Source of the DNA: Chitinophaga sancti
GTDB lineage: Bacteria > Bacteroidota > Bacteroidia > Chitinophagales > Chitinophagaceae
Reading direction: 5' to 3'
DNA length: 64,000 nt
Assembly (NCBI RefSeq): GCF_034087045.1
Contig: NZ_CP139247.1
Coordinates: 3,746,001 to 3,810,000 of the forward strand
Part shown: positions 9,095 to 17,157 of the stretch, one piece after another
Layout: every line of letters begins with the position of its first letter
Numbering within the stretch: position 1 is the stretch's first letter
Notes under the pieces: model-generated
Databases searched by the model: none
What the model saw: only the letters and a program-made list of their open reading frames with translations
Told to the model about the DNA's origin: nothing
Translations under genes and position numbers: made by a program

Positions 9095-9726
9095 AATATA
9101 ATTTCATTAAAAACTGTATCGAACTGAGGCCAGAGTAAGGCAGCATGTGATCCCAGGGCTGCTTGTACAAATGGCAGGTTTTCAGGAAGACGGCATTGAG
9201 ACAGGTTTCTTGCCTGGATGATCCTGTCTGTATATGCCTGCCTTAAGGATGGATGGTCATTAATGGCAGACAGGTCTACCTGTTCATGTAAAGGAATGGC
9301 GGCTGCTGAAAATGGCCATTGATGAGCGGTTTGGTAAAACCGGGTGATCAATGGGTCAGTGGGCGAAAGTCCTTTAGCCAGCAGGAACAGATCTGGCAGA
9401 TAACGAAGGGTCAGGTCTGCCGAATAAATAGCTGCGGGGGTTCTTTCACCAGTATATGCAGGTAAATGGGTTTCGAGGAGAGCGGCATCCAGGTTACGCA
9501 ATAGAATGAACTGTACGATTGTGTACAGGTGGCCTGCGGCCCAGAGTGCAGCATCCATATCCAGGTCGGGTGCGGTATGAGGCATCTCGCGGCAGTCGTC
9601 TTCATAATATTGTTGCAGGTGAATAGCAGCTGTGCGCAGGTCGGCTTCCCCGAAAGTCAGCAGATCAGCGGCCACAGATACATTACCTTCGTTGATTAGG
9701 CCCGATATGAATTCAGTTAATTCCAT
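9091..9726 (-). CDS. MoxR-vWA-bpX ternary system: helical accessory protein (211 aa)
   Basis: The first gene of the ternary operon, overlapping the MoxR gene by 4 bp. It is predominantly helical and acidic, with no signal peptide, no membrane helix and no recognised catalytic motif. The start ATG at 9726 is supported by the long open frame and by the absence of another gene on the 9727-9850 side. Its conserved place ahead of a MoxR gene suggests an accessory or substrate-loading subunit, but I do not recognise the family directly. Confidence 0.6.
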   Translation of the reverse strand: MELTEFISGLINEGNVSVAADLLTFGEADLRTAAIHLQQYYEDDCREMPHTAPDLDMDAALWAAGHLYTIVQFILLRNLDAALLETHLPAYTGERTPAAIYSADLTLRYLPDLFLLAKGLSPTDPLITRFYQTAHQWPFSAAAIPLHEQVDLSAINDHPSLRQAYTDRIIQARNLSQCRLPENLPFVQAALGSHAALLWPQFDTVFNEIIL

Positions 9727-9858
9727 GTCGACATTGTACCCTATTCATATAATATTTAATGAAGATACTAAGGAGATAGCTACTTTACAAGAAATATGAT
9801 AGCCGGATTGTAATTTGTCGATAGCTTTTTTAATTTAGAGAATTAAATTTTAGTGATC

Positions 9859-10626
9859 ATGCATAAGAAAACGCTAGCAACAGTAGCGGCTGTTGCGCTT
9901 TCAGCCACGTTATTTGCGCAGACCAAACCCGAAGACACAGAAGTGTGGGAACCAGTCCCTGCTGTAGTAACCCCCGGTAAGATTAACACAGACGCACCTT
10001 CCGACGCAATTATTTTGTTTGATGGCAAAACCCTGGACCAGTGGGTTTCTGTCAAAGATCCTTCCCAGCCTGCAGGCTGGAAGGTATCCGGAGGTATCCT
10101 GACTGTGGAAAAGAATACCGGAAATATACAAACGAAAAGGTCTTTTACGAATTACCAACTGCATATTGAATGGCGGGTACCAAAGGATATAACAGGTACC
10201 GGACAGGGTAGGGGAAACAGCGGACTGTTTTTAGCATCCACAGGCCCTGGTGATGATGGATATGAGTTGCAGATCCTGGATAACTACAACAATAAGACCT
10301 ATGTAAATGGTCAGGCAGGTAGTATCTACAAGCAAACGCCTCCACTGGCAAATGCGAACAAAAAGCCAGGTGAATGGCAGACCTACGATGTGATCTGGAC
10401 AGCGCCAAAGTTCAATAGTGATGGCTCTGTTCAAAGTCCTGCCCGTGTGACCGTGTTCTTCAACGGTATACTGGTACAAAATAATACAGCGTTGCAAGGC
10501 CCAACTAAGTACATAGGCAAGGCTTCTTACGAAAAATCACATGGTGCTTGTCCGATCAAATTACAGGCACATGGCGATAAGAGCGAGCCTTTAAGCTTCA
10601 GGAACATCTGGATCAGAGAATTGTAA
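9859..10626 (+). CDS. Secreted DUF1080 / 3-keto-disaccharide hydrolase domain protein (255 aa)
   Basis: ATG at 9859 is preferred over the in-frame GTG at 9853 because it gives a clean signal peptide, MHKKTLATVAAVALSATLFAQ. The mature protein is a single DUF1080 jelly-roll (LamG-like) domain: IILFDGKTLDQWVS near the start, then GRGNSGLFLAS, YELQILDNY, and the terminal LSFRNIWIREL that closes the fold. Proteins of this family bind or hydrolyse glycosides, including 3-keto-glucosides, and are abundant in polysaccharide-degrading Bacteroidota. It should be periplasmic or extracellular. It stands alone, divergent from the ternary operon and closed by its own terminator. Confidence 0.87.
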   Translation: MHKKTLATVAAVALSATLFAQTKPEDTEVWEPVPAVVTPGKINTDAPSDAIILFDGKTLDQWVSVKDPSQPAGWKVSGGILTVEKNTGNIQTKRSFTNYQLHIEWRVPKDITGTGQGRGNSGLFLASTGPGDDGYELQILDNYNNKTYVNGQAGSIYKQTPPLANANKKPGEWQTYDVIWTAPKFNSDGSVQSPARVTVFFNGILVQNNTALQGPTKYIGKASYEKSHGACPIKLQAHGDKSEPLSFRNIWIREL

Positions 10627-10633
10627 ATTTATA

Positions 10634-10671
10634 AGAGGGTGTATCATAAATCAGATACACCCTCTTTTTTT
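10634..10671 (+). terminator. Rho-independent terminator after the DUF1080 gene
   Basis: A perfect 12-bp stem (AGAGGGTGTATC with GATACACCCTCT, eight-base loop) followed by a run of Ts, starting 8 bases after the stop codon. Confidence 0.9.
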
Positions 10672-10685
10672 AGTCCACCCCTCAA

Positions 10686-10718
10686 TTTTGCAGCTTCACC
10701 TTTATTTCTATAATTTTA
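10686..10718 (+). promoter_or_regulatory. Candidate promoter of the LytS/LytTR pair
   Basis: TTTTG at 10686-10690 and TAATTTTA at 10711-10718 are separated by 20 bases. This matches the Bacteroidota pattern TTTG-N19-21-TAnnTTTG with one mismatch in the -7 box. The kinase start lies about 30 bases downstream. Confidence 0.5.
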
Positions 10719-10746
10719 GCAGGGCGATACTGCAATTTTGCCATCA

Positions 10747-11712
10747 ATGAGAAGACAACTCTACATATACAGCTCACTGTTCATTACACTGGCACTCAAC
10801 ATACCTAAACTCTTCACACTAAGAGAAAACACACCCATTTCCCGCTTTGTACCCTTCAACTTATCTGAAGTTATTTTCCAAACTGGTTTTAACCTTATCT
10901 TTTGTCTCGTTATTTTTTACATCAGTGATACTTTTAAGATCAACAAAGTCATCACACACTTATTAAACCTGTTAGCATTACTCTTCTTTTTCACCATCGG
11001 TCTTACCCTTCAAAAGCACCTGTACGGCGCCGGCTTTTTCCTGCCCGGTCGTGGCTTAGGCATTAAATTGACACTTACACTTATTTTAGTGTTGATAGAG
11101 GTCCGCGTAGTCAACATCCTGCGTCAATCCCGTTTCAAAGAACTGGAAAATGACCGGCTTCGCAATGCTTACCTCAAAGCCGAACTGAGTTTACTCAAAG
11201 GTCAACTCCAACCGCATTTCTTTTTCAATGCCCTTAGCAGTCTTTCCGGGGTAGTCCGTGAAAACCCTGTCAAGGCACAATATTACATCAACCAGTTATC
11301 CCGTTTTTTTCGCTATTCATTGCAAAAAGAAGATACTGGTTTAGTACCTTTAAAAGAAGAGATCAGCGCTATCAACGCCTACGCTGCGTTGCTGAAAATG
11401 CGTCATGAAGAAGGTTTTCAACTCAATATAAATATACCGGAAGAACAGCTTCAACGCCTTCTTCCTCACATGTCACTTCAGCCATTGGTAGAAAATGCCC
11501 TCAAGCATAATAAGATACCATTACTGCTGGAAATTATATTCAAAGAAAACGAGCTGATAGTAAAGAATAACCTACAACCGGTTCATTTTCCTGAACCCGG
11601 AACAGGCATAGGTTTATCGAATTTAAACGAACGATATAAGATCCTCCTTCAGCAGGAAATCAGTATCGAGAAAACAGCCACGGCATTTATCGTAACACTT
11701 CCTTTGCAATAA
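10747..11712 (+). CDS. LytS/YehU-type membrane sensor histidine kinase (321 aa)
   Basis: I chose ATG 10747 over the upstream in-frame TTG at 10738. The first 135 residues contain about four membrane helices without a large sensor loop. The kinase core is the His_kinase (LytS) type: LLKGQLQPHFFFNALSSLSG carries the phospho-accepting histidine, and a short HATPase_c domain ends with GTGIGLSNLNERYKIL. The family autophosphorylates and passes phosphate to a LytTR regulator, which is the next gene (4-bp gap). The signal is unknown; short-sensor members often respond to envelope state or metabolites. Confidence 0.9.
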   Translation: MRRQLYIYSSLFITLALNIPKLFTLRENTPISRFVPFNLSEVIFQTGFNLIFCLVIFYISDTFKINKVITHLLNLLALLFFFTIGLTLQKHLYGAGFFLPGRGLGIKLTLTLILVLIEVRVVNILRQSRFKELENDRLRNAYLKAELSLLKGQLQPHFFFNALSSLSGVVRENPVKAQYYINQLSRFFRYSLQKEDTGLVPLKEEISAINAYAALLKMRHEEGFQLNINIPEEQLQRLLPHMSLQPLVENALKHNKIPLLLEIIFKENELIVKNNLQPVHFPEPGTGIGLSNLNERYKILLQQEISIEKTATAFIVTLPLQ

Positions 11713-11716
11713 ACAT

Positions 11717-12460
11717 ATGGCATTACGCGTAGCGATCATAGAAGACGAACCAGCCACTGCCCGCAATCTGCGGCACATGCTCCAGGACATTGCACCGGAA
11801 ATAGACGTATTGACTATCCTGCCGGGTGTAGCTGAATCCGTGGCCTGGTTGAATGACAACATGCAGCAATGCGAACTCCTGTTTATGGATGTTCGTCTCA
11901 GCGATGGCCTGTCCTTCGACATCTTTAGCCAGGTGAACGTAACGCTCCCTGTGATCTTTGTGACCGCTTACGATGACTATGCCCTACAGGCTTTCAAGGC
12001 AAACGGTATTGATTACATCCTCAAACCATTTGATGAAAGTGAGTTAAGACAAAGCTTACAGAAATACAATCGCCTGCGCGATAATAGTAAGATGCAGCAA
12101 CTGGCGGCACAATTCAAATCCTACAAACAATCCTTTCTTGTTCACAACAGGGATAAGCTCATTCCCTTGTCTGCGGGCAACATCGCCTGGTTTTACACGG
12201 CAAATGAACTGGTGTATGCCGGCACAGTTGATAATAAACAATACATCATCGACTTTACGATGGAACAGTTGCAACAACAGTTGGATCCTGCGGTATTTTT
12301 CCGTGCCAACAGGCAGTTTATTGTACAACGTGGTGCTATCCAGGAAGTTGAATTTTATTTCAATGGCAGATTGACCCTAAAGGTCCATCCAGCGCCAAAA
12401 GAACAGATCTTAATCAGTAAGGCACGGGTGCCTGAATTTAAAAATTGGATGAATGTGTGA
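11717..12460 (+). CDS. LytTR-family response regulator (247 aa)
   Basis: The N-terminal receiver domain has the acidic cluster IIEDE (7-11), phospho-acceptor D58 in LLFMDVRL, the T in VTAYDDYAL and K in YILKPF. The C-terminal LytTR DNA-binding domain (about 140-247) has FFRANRQFIV followed by the strand region ending ISKARVPEFKNWM. It is the cognate partner of the LytS-type kinase directly upstream. LytTR regulators bind direct repeats ahead of target genes; no target site could be assigned. The lipoprotein gene just downstream is a possible but unproven target. Confidence 0.92.
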   Translation: MALRVAIIEDEPATARNLRHMLQDIAPEIDVLTILPGVAESVAWLNDNMQQCELLFMDVRLSDGLSFDIFSQVNVTLPVIFVTAYDDYALQAFKANGIDYILKPFDESELRQSLQKYNRLRDNSKMQQLAAQFKSYKQSFLVHNRDKLIPLSAGNIAWFYTANELVYAGTVDNKQYIIDFTMEQLQQQLDPAVFFRANRQFIVQRGAIQEVEFYFNGRLTLKVHPAPKEQILISKARVPEFKNWMNV

Positions 12461-12596
12461 TTCTCAATCATTTGCAAAATAGAAGCTAACATATAATAAA
12501 ATATTTCCAATTTATTGACGGTAAATGCTTTTATATTAAGAAAATAATGACTATCTAGCAGTACCTATTTATAATTCCCTATTAAAATGTGATTCT

Positions 12597-13352
12597 ATGA
12601 AAACACGACGCGTGCGTAAAACGGTCCTTTCCCTTTTAATGCTCTCGGGTTTGGCCATAATGGTTTTTTCCTGTAAGAAGGATGAAGATGATGGCGTCAT
12701 CACTTCCGATGAAATGGCAGAAGCTGTCAGCCAGTCTTTCAGCAGTTCAGGTGGCGGTCTGGTTGTGCAGACGAATACAGCCCTGAGTGTTGTATCTGCC
12801 GCAAACGGTGAGCGCAAGGCAGGCAAACTGTCAGACCAGTGTGATATTCCGTATTCAAAAACGCTGACAAGCGCTAATTCAGATACGGCTACCTATTATA
12901 CATGGAGTTATGGCATTACGTGGAGCTGGGTATTGGCCTGTACAGAAGGTGTACCTACACAATATGAATTCAAGGCTGCTGGTAGAGCACTGTATGATTT
13001 CCCACGCATGTCTTCTGATGATAGCGTGAGTAACAAAATTGTAGTAACCGGCCTGTCAGACGACAGTACCTTCTACAAGGCGAGTCAGACATATATCCGT
13101 ACAGGTACACAGCAGTCCAAAATTGGGAAGATGCACAAGTTCACCAGCACAGTGACAGTTACATCTACCAATATGTATATTAATAAATCAACACTGAGAA
13201 TCGTATCTGGTACTGCTACAGTAAATATCAAAGGTGAAAGCTCCAGTGGTAAATCATTCGCCCTGTCAGGTACACTGACATTCTCAGGTAATGATGCGGC
13301 ATCACTGGTACTGAACGATACGAAGTACACCGTGTCCTGGATCAAAGAATAA
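12597..13352 (+). CDS. Lipoprotein of unknown function (251 aa), paralog of the next gene
   Basis: The signal sequence ends in lipobox VFSC with C26, followed by KKDEDD, which resembles the lipoprotein export signal that sends Bacteroidota lipoproteins to the cell surface. The mature part is beta-rich, with low-complexity Ser/Thr/Gly. Near the C-terminus LRIVSGTATVNIKG and GKSFALSGTLTFSG align with LQIISGTAAVKITG and GKSFSYEGTIVYKG in the protein encoded next to it, so the two are paralogs. No catalytic motif is seen. A surface-exposed structural or adhesive role is a guess. Confidence 0.75.
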   Translation: MKTRRVRKTVLSLLMLSGLAIMVFSCKKDEDDGVITSDEMAEAVSQSFSSSGGGLVVQTNTALSVVSAANGERKAGKLSDQCDIPYSKTLTSANSDTATYYTWSYGITWSWVLACTEGVPTQYEFKAAGRALYDFPRMSSDDSVSNKIVVTGLSDDSTFYKASQTYIRTGTQQSKIGKMHKFTSTVTVTSTNMYINKSTLRIVSGTATVNIKGESSSGKSFALSGTLTFSGNDAASLVLNDTKYTVSWIKE

Positions 13353-13377
13353 ACATTTGTGACAAAAGTATACAATC

Positions 13378-13406
13378 AGCCTTCGCCTTCTGGTGGAGGC
13401 TTTTTT
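13378..13406 (+). terminator. Rho-independent terminator
   Basis: AGCCTTCGCC pairs with GGTGGAGGCT (two G-T pairs) around a TTCT loop and is followed by six Ts. It lies 26 bases after the lipoprotein gene. Confidence 0.75.
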
Positions 13407-13570
13407 ATGCTTACTATTTGATAAGCAGTTCTTTATTTCTTCACATACACAATAAAGGATCAATATCAGTCGTTTATATTAATATTTTACTATATATTAG
13501 CATGCAAAAAGGGGGACATAAAAATTACTTACTCCTTTTTACTATATTCTAAACTAAACAAAATTCATCT

Positions 13571-14338
13571 ATGAAAAGAATGAGCAACCCCTTGTTGCGC
13601 AGTAAAGCTGCCCTGTTATTCATGTGTGTAGCAGCCGGAATGTCTGTAGTAATGCCATCTTGTAAAAAGGACGACAAAGAAAGCAGCCAGCCAGCGGTAA
13701 GCCAGGCAGAAGTAGCAACTGTAGTAAATTCTGCAGTAACCAATGGTGGTGTAGCAGCTCAGACTTCAGCTGCAGCTACAACTGCATCTCTCTATCTGGG
13801 TGCACGTAAAAGTGCAAAGACAACAGGTGATGATTGCGGTTATACCGACGAGGATTCTTTCCAATTCTCTTCTGATGCAAATGCGTCTACCACTTTCAGC
13901 ATTGATTACACTTACAAATTTGTGATCACCTGTGCTGCTGATCAGTACCAGTCATTCAACTTTACATTTGCAGCAAAGACATCACTGGGCACTTCCAAGA
14001 TCTCTGTGGCTGATACTTCAGCTGCTACTTTCGCTATCACCGGTCTGGATGATGCAAGTAAAAATCTGGTATTCAATCAGGCGTTTGACAATAAGGCTTC
14101 CCTGATCTCAAAAGATGGTAGCGGTAATTCTTTCTATAGCACACTGAAATATTCTGCTACTGATGTAACAGTTAGCAAAACCACCCTGCAGATCATTTCT
14201 GGTACTGCTGCGGTGAAGATCACTGGTATAACTACTACCGGTAAATCATTTAGCTATGAAGGTACGATTGTGTACAAGGGTAGCAATAAAGCTGTATTCA
14301 CTATCACAGGTGGCAGCAGCTTTGACCTGCAATGGTAA
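13571..14338 (+). CDS. Lipoprotein of unknown function (255 aa), paralog of the previous gene
   Basis: The signal sequence ends with MPSC (C31) followed by KKDDKE, again suggesting surface export. The mature domain is Ala/Thr/Ser-rich and beta-rich and shares its overall plan and C-terminal strands with the upstream paralog: a DDC..TDEDSF region, a central FAITGLDDAS segment, and the terminal GTAAVKITG/GKSF strands. It has its own leader region and terminator, so the pair is probably two separate transcripts. Function is unknown. Confidence 0.75.
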   Translation: MKRMSNPLLRSKAALLFMCVAAGMSVVMPSCKKDDKESSQPAVSQAEVATVVNSAVTNGGVAAQTSAAATTASLYLGARKSAKTTGDDCGYTDEDSFQFSSDANASTTFSIDYTYKFVITCAADQYQSFNFTFAAKTSLGTSKISVADTSAATFAITGLDDASKNLVFNQAFDNKASLISKDGSGNSFYSTLKYSATDVTVSKTTLQIISGTAAVKITGITTTGKSFSYEGTIVYKGSNKAVFTITGGSSFDLQW

Positions 14339-14352
14339 TAGACCTGACTTAA

Positions 14353-14388
14353 TAAAAAAAGCTCACACCACCGGTGTGAGCTTTTTTT
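14353..14388. terminator. Bidirectional terminator between convergent genes
   Basis: AGCTCACACC and GGTGTGAGCT form a perfect 10-bp stem with a 3-base loop. Seven As precede it and seven Ts follow, so it can stop transcription from both the lipoprotein gene and the convergent DUF4397 gene. Confidence 0.9.
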
Positions 14389-14403
14389 GTTTTGCACGCT
14401 CTT

Positions 14404-15108
14404 TTAATTATTCTCGATCACACTTATCGCCAGCGGCTGTTCGGTCAGTACATTATTATTCACCAACCCAATCGCCGCTACTGTATAGATCTTTCCGGCT
14501 GTCAGCACCACATCACTCTTACTAATCGTTGTTTCGCCACTCGTTGCGTTAGACAGTTTAATAGTATAAGTTCCGGCTGCCATCTCTTTAAATTCACTCA
14601 CAGACTTATAAGCCACATTGTTAAACAACAAACTGTCGCTCACAAAAAAGTTCTCCGGTGCAGCATTTGTACTCGCATGCACAAAACGGATCTTTGCCTT
14701 ACCAGATGCCGGCGTACCCAGATCATCTTTCGTCAGAATACCAGTCGTACTGTTATCGCTGGTTTTACCAGTTGCAAACAGTGAATAACTGCCACTCTCA
14801 AATTTAACAGGCAGAGACAATACCGCATTTCCACTAACGGTATTCTTAAAATCATAAGTAGCATCGCCTTTCGCTACATTCAGATAAGCAGTAGATGCAT
14901 TGTAAGCAATAGCAGAAGAATTAATCTTACTGGATCCATTGTACACATCTACACTACCTGCATCGGGGAAAACATTCACAATCTTAACAGTTGCATCAGG
15001 TTCAATCGCAGTATCGTCGTCATCTTTGCTACAGGAAGAAAAAGCTACAAGTCCTGCAAATGCAAACGCGGCTAACAAACGGCTGCTGGCATGGTTCAGC
15101 ATAATCAT
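14404..15108 (-). CDS. DUF4397 domain lipoprotein (234 aa)
   Basis: A lipoprotein signal ends at FSSC with an acidic stretch SKDDDD after the cysteine, consistent with surface export. The mature region fits DUF4397: VKIVNVFPDAGSVDVYNGS, then ASTAYLNVAKGDATYDFK, the repeat-like KIRFVHASTNA, and a second strand set ending GKIYTVAAIGLVNN. DUF4397 is a pair of transthyretin/Ig-like beta domains, usually cell-surface. The first codons MIML allow ATG starts at residue 1 or 3. Biological role is unknown. Confidence 0.82.
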   Translation of the reverse strand: MIMLNHASSRLLAAFAFAGLVAFSSCSKDDDDTAIEPDATVKIVNVFPDAGSVDVYNGSSKINSSAIAYNASTAYLNVAKGDATYDFKNTVSGNAVLSLPVKFESGSYSLFATGKTSDNSTTGILTKDDLGTPASGKAKIRFVHASTNAAPENFFVSDSLLFNNVAYKSVSEFKEMAAGTYTIKLSNATSGETTISKSDVVLTAGKIYTVAAIGLVNNNVLTEQPLAISVIENN

Positions 15109-15317
15109 ATTCGGTCTTTTTTTTTAAAATGAAAATATAAGTTGACTCTGCACCTAAAAAAACATAAACTATGCCATGTGATTTAACAAGGCTTTAGCAA
15201 TAATCATTATGGGCTTTTTTACACATCTTGTAGTAGAATTCCTCAAAGCATGTAAAGCTGTTTAACCATATAATTCCTTATTTTAGCTAACCGGATGCAA
15301 CCCCCCGTTATTATTAT

Positions 15318-16121
15318 ATGCACACAGTAAAGGAGAAGAATAACGTTCACGTTATTGGTAAAACAGATGCCGCACAAACCATCATCTTCGGTCATGGTTT
15401 TGGTTCTGACCAGACAGTGTTTGCGCCACTGTTCAAGGCATTTGAAGCGGATTATAAGATCGTGCTCTTCGACAATGTAGGTGGGGGTCAGGCAGATATC
15501 AATGCCTTCAGCCCTTCCCGCTACAGCTCTATTCAGGGGTATGTAACTGATATGGGAGACCTGCTCCGGGAGTTAAAACTGGAAAACGTGATCTATGTAG
15601 GCCACTCTGTAAACGGTATGATTGGCCTGCTCTCCGCTATAAAATATCCATCTTACTTTAATAAACTGGTGCTGCTGGGCAGCAGCCCCCGTTACCTGAA
15701 TGAGCCTGAAACCGGCTATGTAGGCGGTTTTAACATGGAAGCGCTGGAACAATTATACCACGCTATGAGTACCAATTACTACGCCTGGGCCAGTGGTTTT
15801 GCCCAGCTCGTGGTGCAAAACCAGGACAGACCAGAGCTGGCCGCAAATTTTGCCAAAAGCTTATCCTCCATTCGTGCAGATATTGCATTGTCTGTAGCAA
15901 AAGTTATCTTTGAGATGGATCACAGGAGTGACCTGGGTAAATCCAGCATACCTGCCCTGATCGTACAGAGTTCAGACGATCCGGCTGTGCCCAGTGAAGT
16001 AGGGGACTATATGTTAAAGCATATACCTAACAGCCAGCTGGCCATTGTGCATACCAAAGGGCATTTTCCCCATGTGAGTGCACCGGATGAGGTGATCAAT
16101 ATTATTAAGTCCTTTATATAA
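15318..16121 (+). CDS. RsbQ-like alpha/beta hydrolase (267 aa)
   Basis: The sequence follows Bacillus RsbQ closely in layout: IIFGHGFGSDQTVF near the oxyanion loop, VLFDNVGGGQAD, nucleophile S97 in VGHSVNG, acid D220 in IVQSSDDPAVP and H249 in KGHFPHVSAPDE. RsbQ and the plant receptors KAI2 and D14 are hydrolases that act as small-molecule sensors. In Bacillus RsbQ works with the PAS-domain phosphatase RsbP. Here the next gene, 13 bp downstream, encodes a PAS-like protein without a phosphatase domain, so a related sensor pair is likely. Confidence 0.87.
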   Translation: MHTVKEKNNVHVIGKTDAAQTIIFGHGFGSDQTVFAPLFKAFEADYKIVLFDNVGGGQADINAFSPSRYSSIQGYVTDMGDLLRELKLENVIYVGHSVNGMIGLLSAIKYPSYFNKLVLLGSSPRYLNEPETGYVGGFNMEALEQLYHAMSTNYYAWASGFAQLVVQNQDRPELAANFAKSLSSIRADIALSVAKVIFEMDHRSDLGKSSIPALIVQSSDDPAVPSEVGDYMLKHIPNSQLAIVHTKGHFPHVSAPDEVINIIKSFI

Positions 16122-16134
16122 ACAGCCTTTTATA

Positions 16135-16962
16135 GTGACACGCTGGGAAAGAACTGCGCTTACATTTATTAGTCAGACGAGTGATTGGGACAGGAACCTG
16201 GATACGACTTCATTCCTTCCCTTCAGCATATCATTGTTACGGGAGTTGTTGGGGGCCTATATCTCACTGCAACTTGATTTCGAGGATGCCTATACTGCCA
16301 AAGTAAAGGCAGCGAGCCCGTCTTACCTGAATGATCTGATACTGAACCCTGATCCGCTCACAGCATTGTTGGAACAACATCATTATAAGGCAATATACTG
16401 GTCACAGATCCCTGAAAGGAATGCCCTCGATGATTTATTACAGGCGCTCTCTTCTGCCGTTATTTTGCCTGTAAAAGAGCCGGGTGTGAATGCGCTTATC
16501 CTCTTTGGGTGGAGTGAGCCGCAATCATTCGATGCCAGTGCCCGGGAATGCCTGGAAATTATTCGGTGCCGGTTTAAGGAAATTCTTCAGCAATCGCATA
16601 CCCAGCGTATAGTTAATATTACTATGTCCCGCTTCACTGCTATTATGCATACCATTCCACAGGCGCTGGTATTTATTAGTAACGATGGCCATTCCGGTTG
16701 GGTGAATACAGCTGCTGCAAGTCTGCTCGATCTGGATAGTTCCGGCGAACAGCCACCTCATGTATTATCGACCGTAATGGGCAAGTTGATAAATAGTGCG
16801 GAGAATAAGGAGGTGATCAATAAAGAAGCTTTGCTGCTGTTTACATCTCCGGATAGTAAAATGAAGGACATGAAGTGGGAGATACCTGGAAATACATTGT
16901 CAGTATCCTGTATGCCGGTAGATGGAATAGGCAGATTGTGGGAATTTAAGAGAATTACATAG
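16135..16962 (+). CDS. PAS/GAF-like sensor protein paired with the RsbQ-like hydrolase (275 aa)
   Basis: The start is a GTG 13 bp after the hydrolase stop; no in-frame ATG exists until residue 162. Residues about 30-155 look like a GAF-type fold. Residues about 160-275 look like a PAS domain (MSRFTAIMHTIPQALVFISN, then WVNTAAASLLDLD, typical of the PAS N-terminal helix and strand). No kinase, phosphatase or DNA-binding domain follows, so any output must come through another protein. The protein is cytoplasmic. I infer that it senses the product or state of the RsbQ-like enzyme. Confidence 0.65.
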   Translation: MTRWERTALTFISQTSDWDRNLDTTSFLPFSISLLRELLGAYISLQLDFEDAYTAKVKAASPSYLNDLILNPDPLTALLEQHHYKAIYWSQIPERNALDDLLQALSSAVILPVKEPGVNALILFGWSEPQSFDASARECLEIIRCRFKEILQQSHTQRIVNITMSRFTAIMHTIPQALVFISNDGHSGWVNTAAASLLDLDSSGEQPPHVLSTVMGKLINSAENKEVINKEALLLFTSPDSKMKDMKWEIPGNTLSVSCMPVDGIGRLWEFKRIT

Positions 16963-16986
16963 CCGGCCGCAGGCCATTGCGGTAAT

Positions 16987-17028
16987 AAAAAAGGGTCGTC
17001 TTAAAAACTTTGAGACGACCCTTTTTTT
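16987..17028. terminator. Bidirectional terminator
   Basis: AAGGGTCGTCT and AGACGACCCTT form an 11-bp stem with A runs before and T runs after, between the PAS gene and the convergent esterase gene. Confidence 0.88.
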
Positions 17029-17157
17029 GGTACCTGAAGGCGGGAATTTCGTACATGCCATTCTCATGGCCTTCCTGTTATTATGATATATCCCCTTTTT
17101 TTCTGAAAATGGTTTTCTTCTTCGTTGTTGAATTCCCTCTTTCCTGAATGTTTTTAT

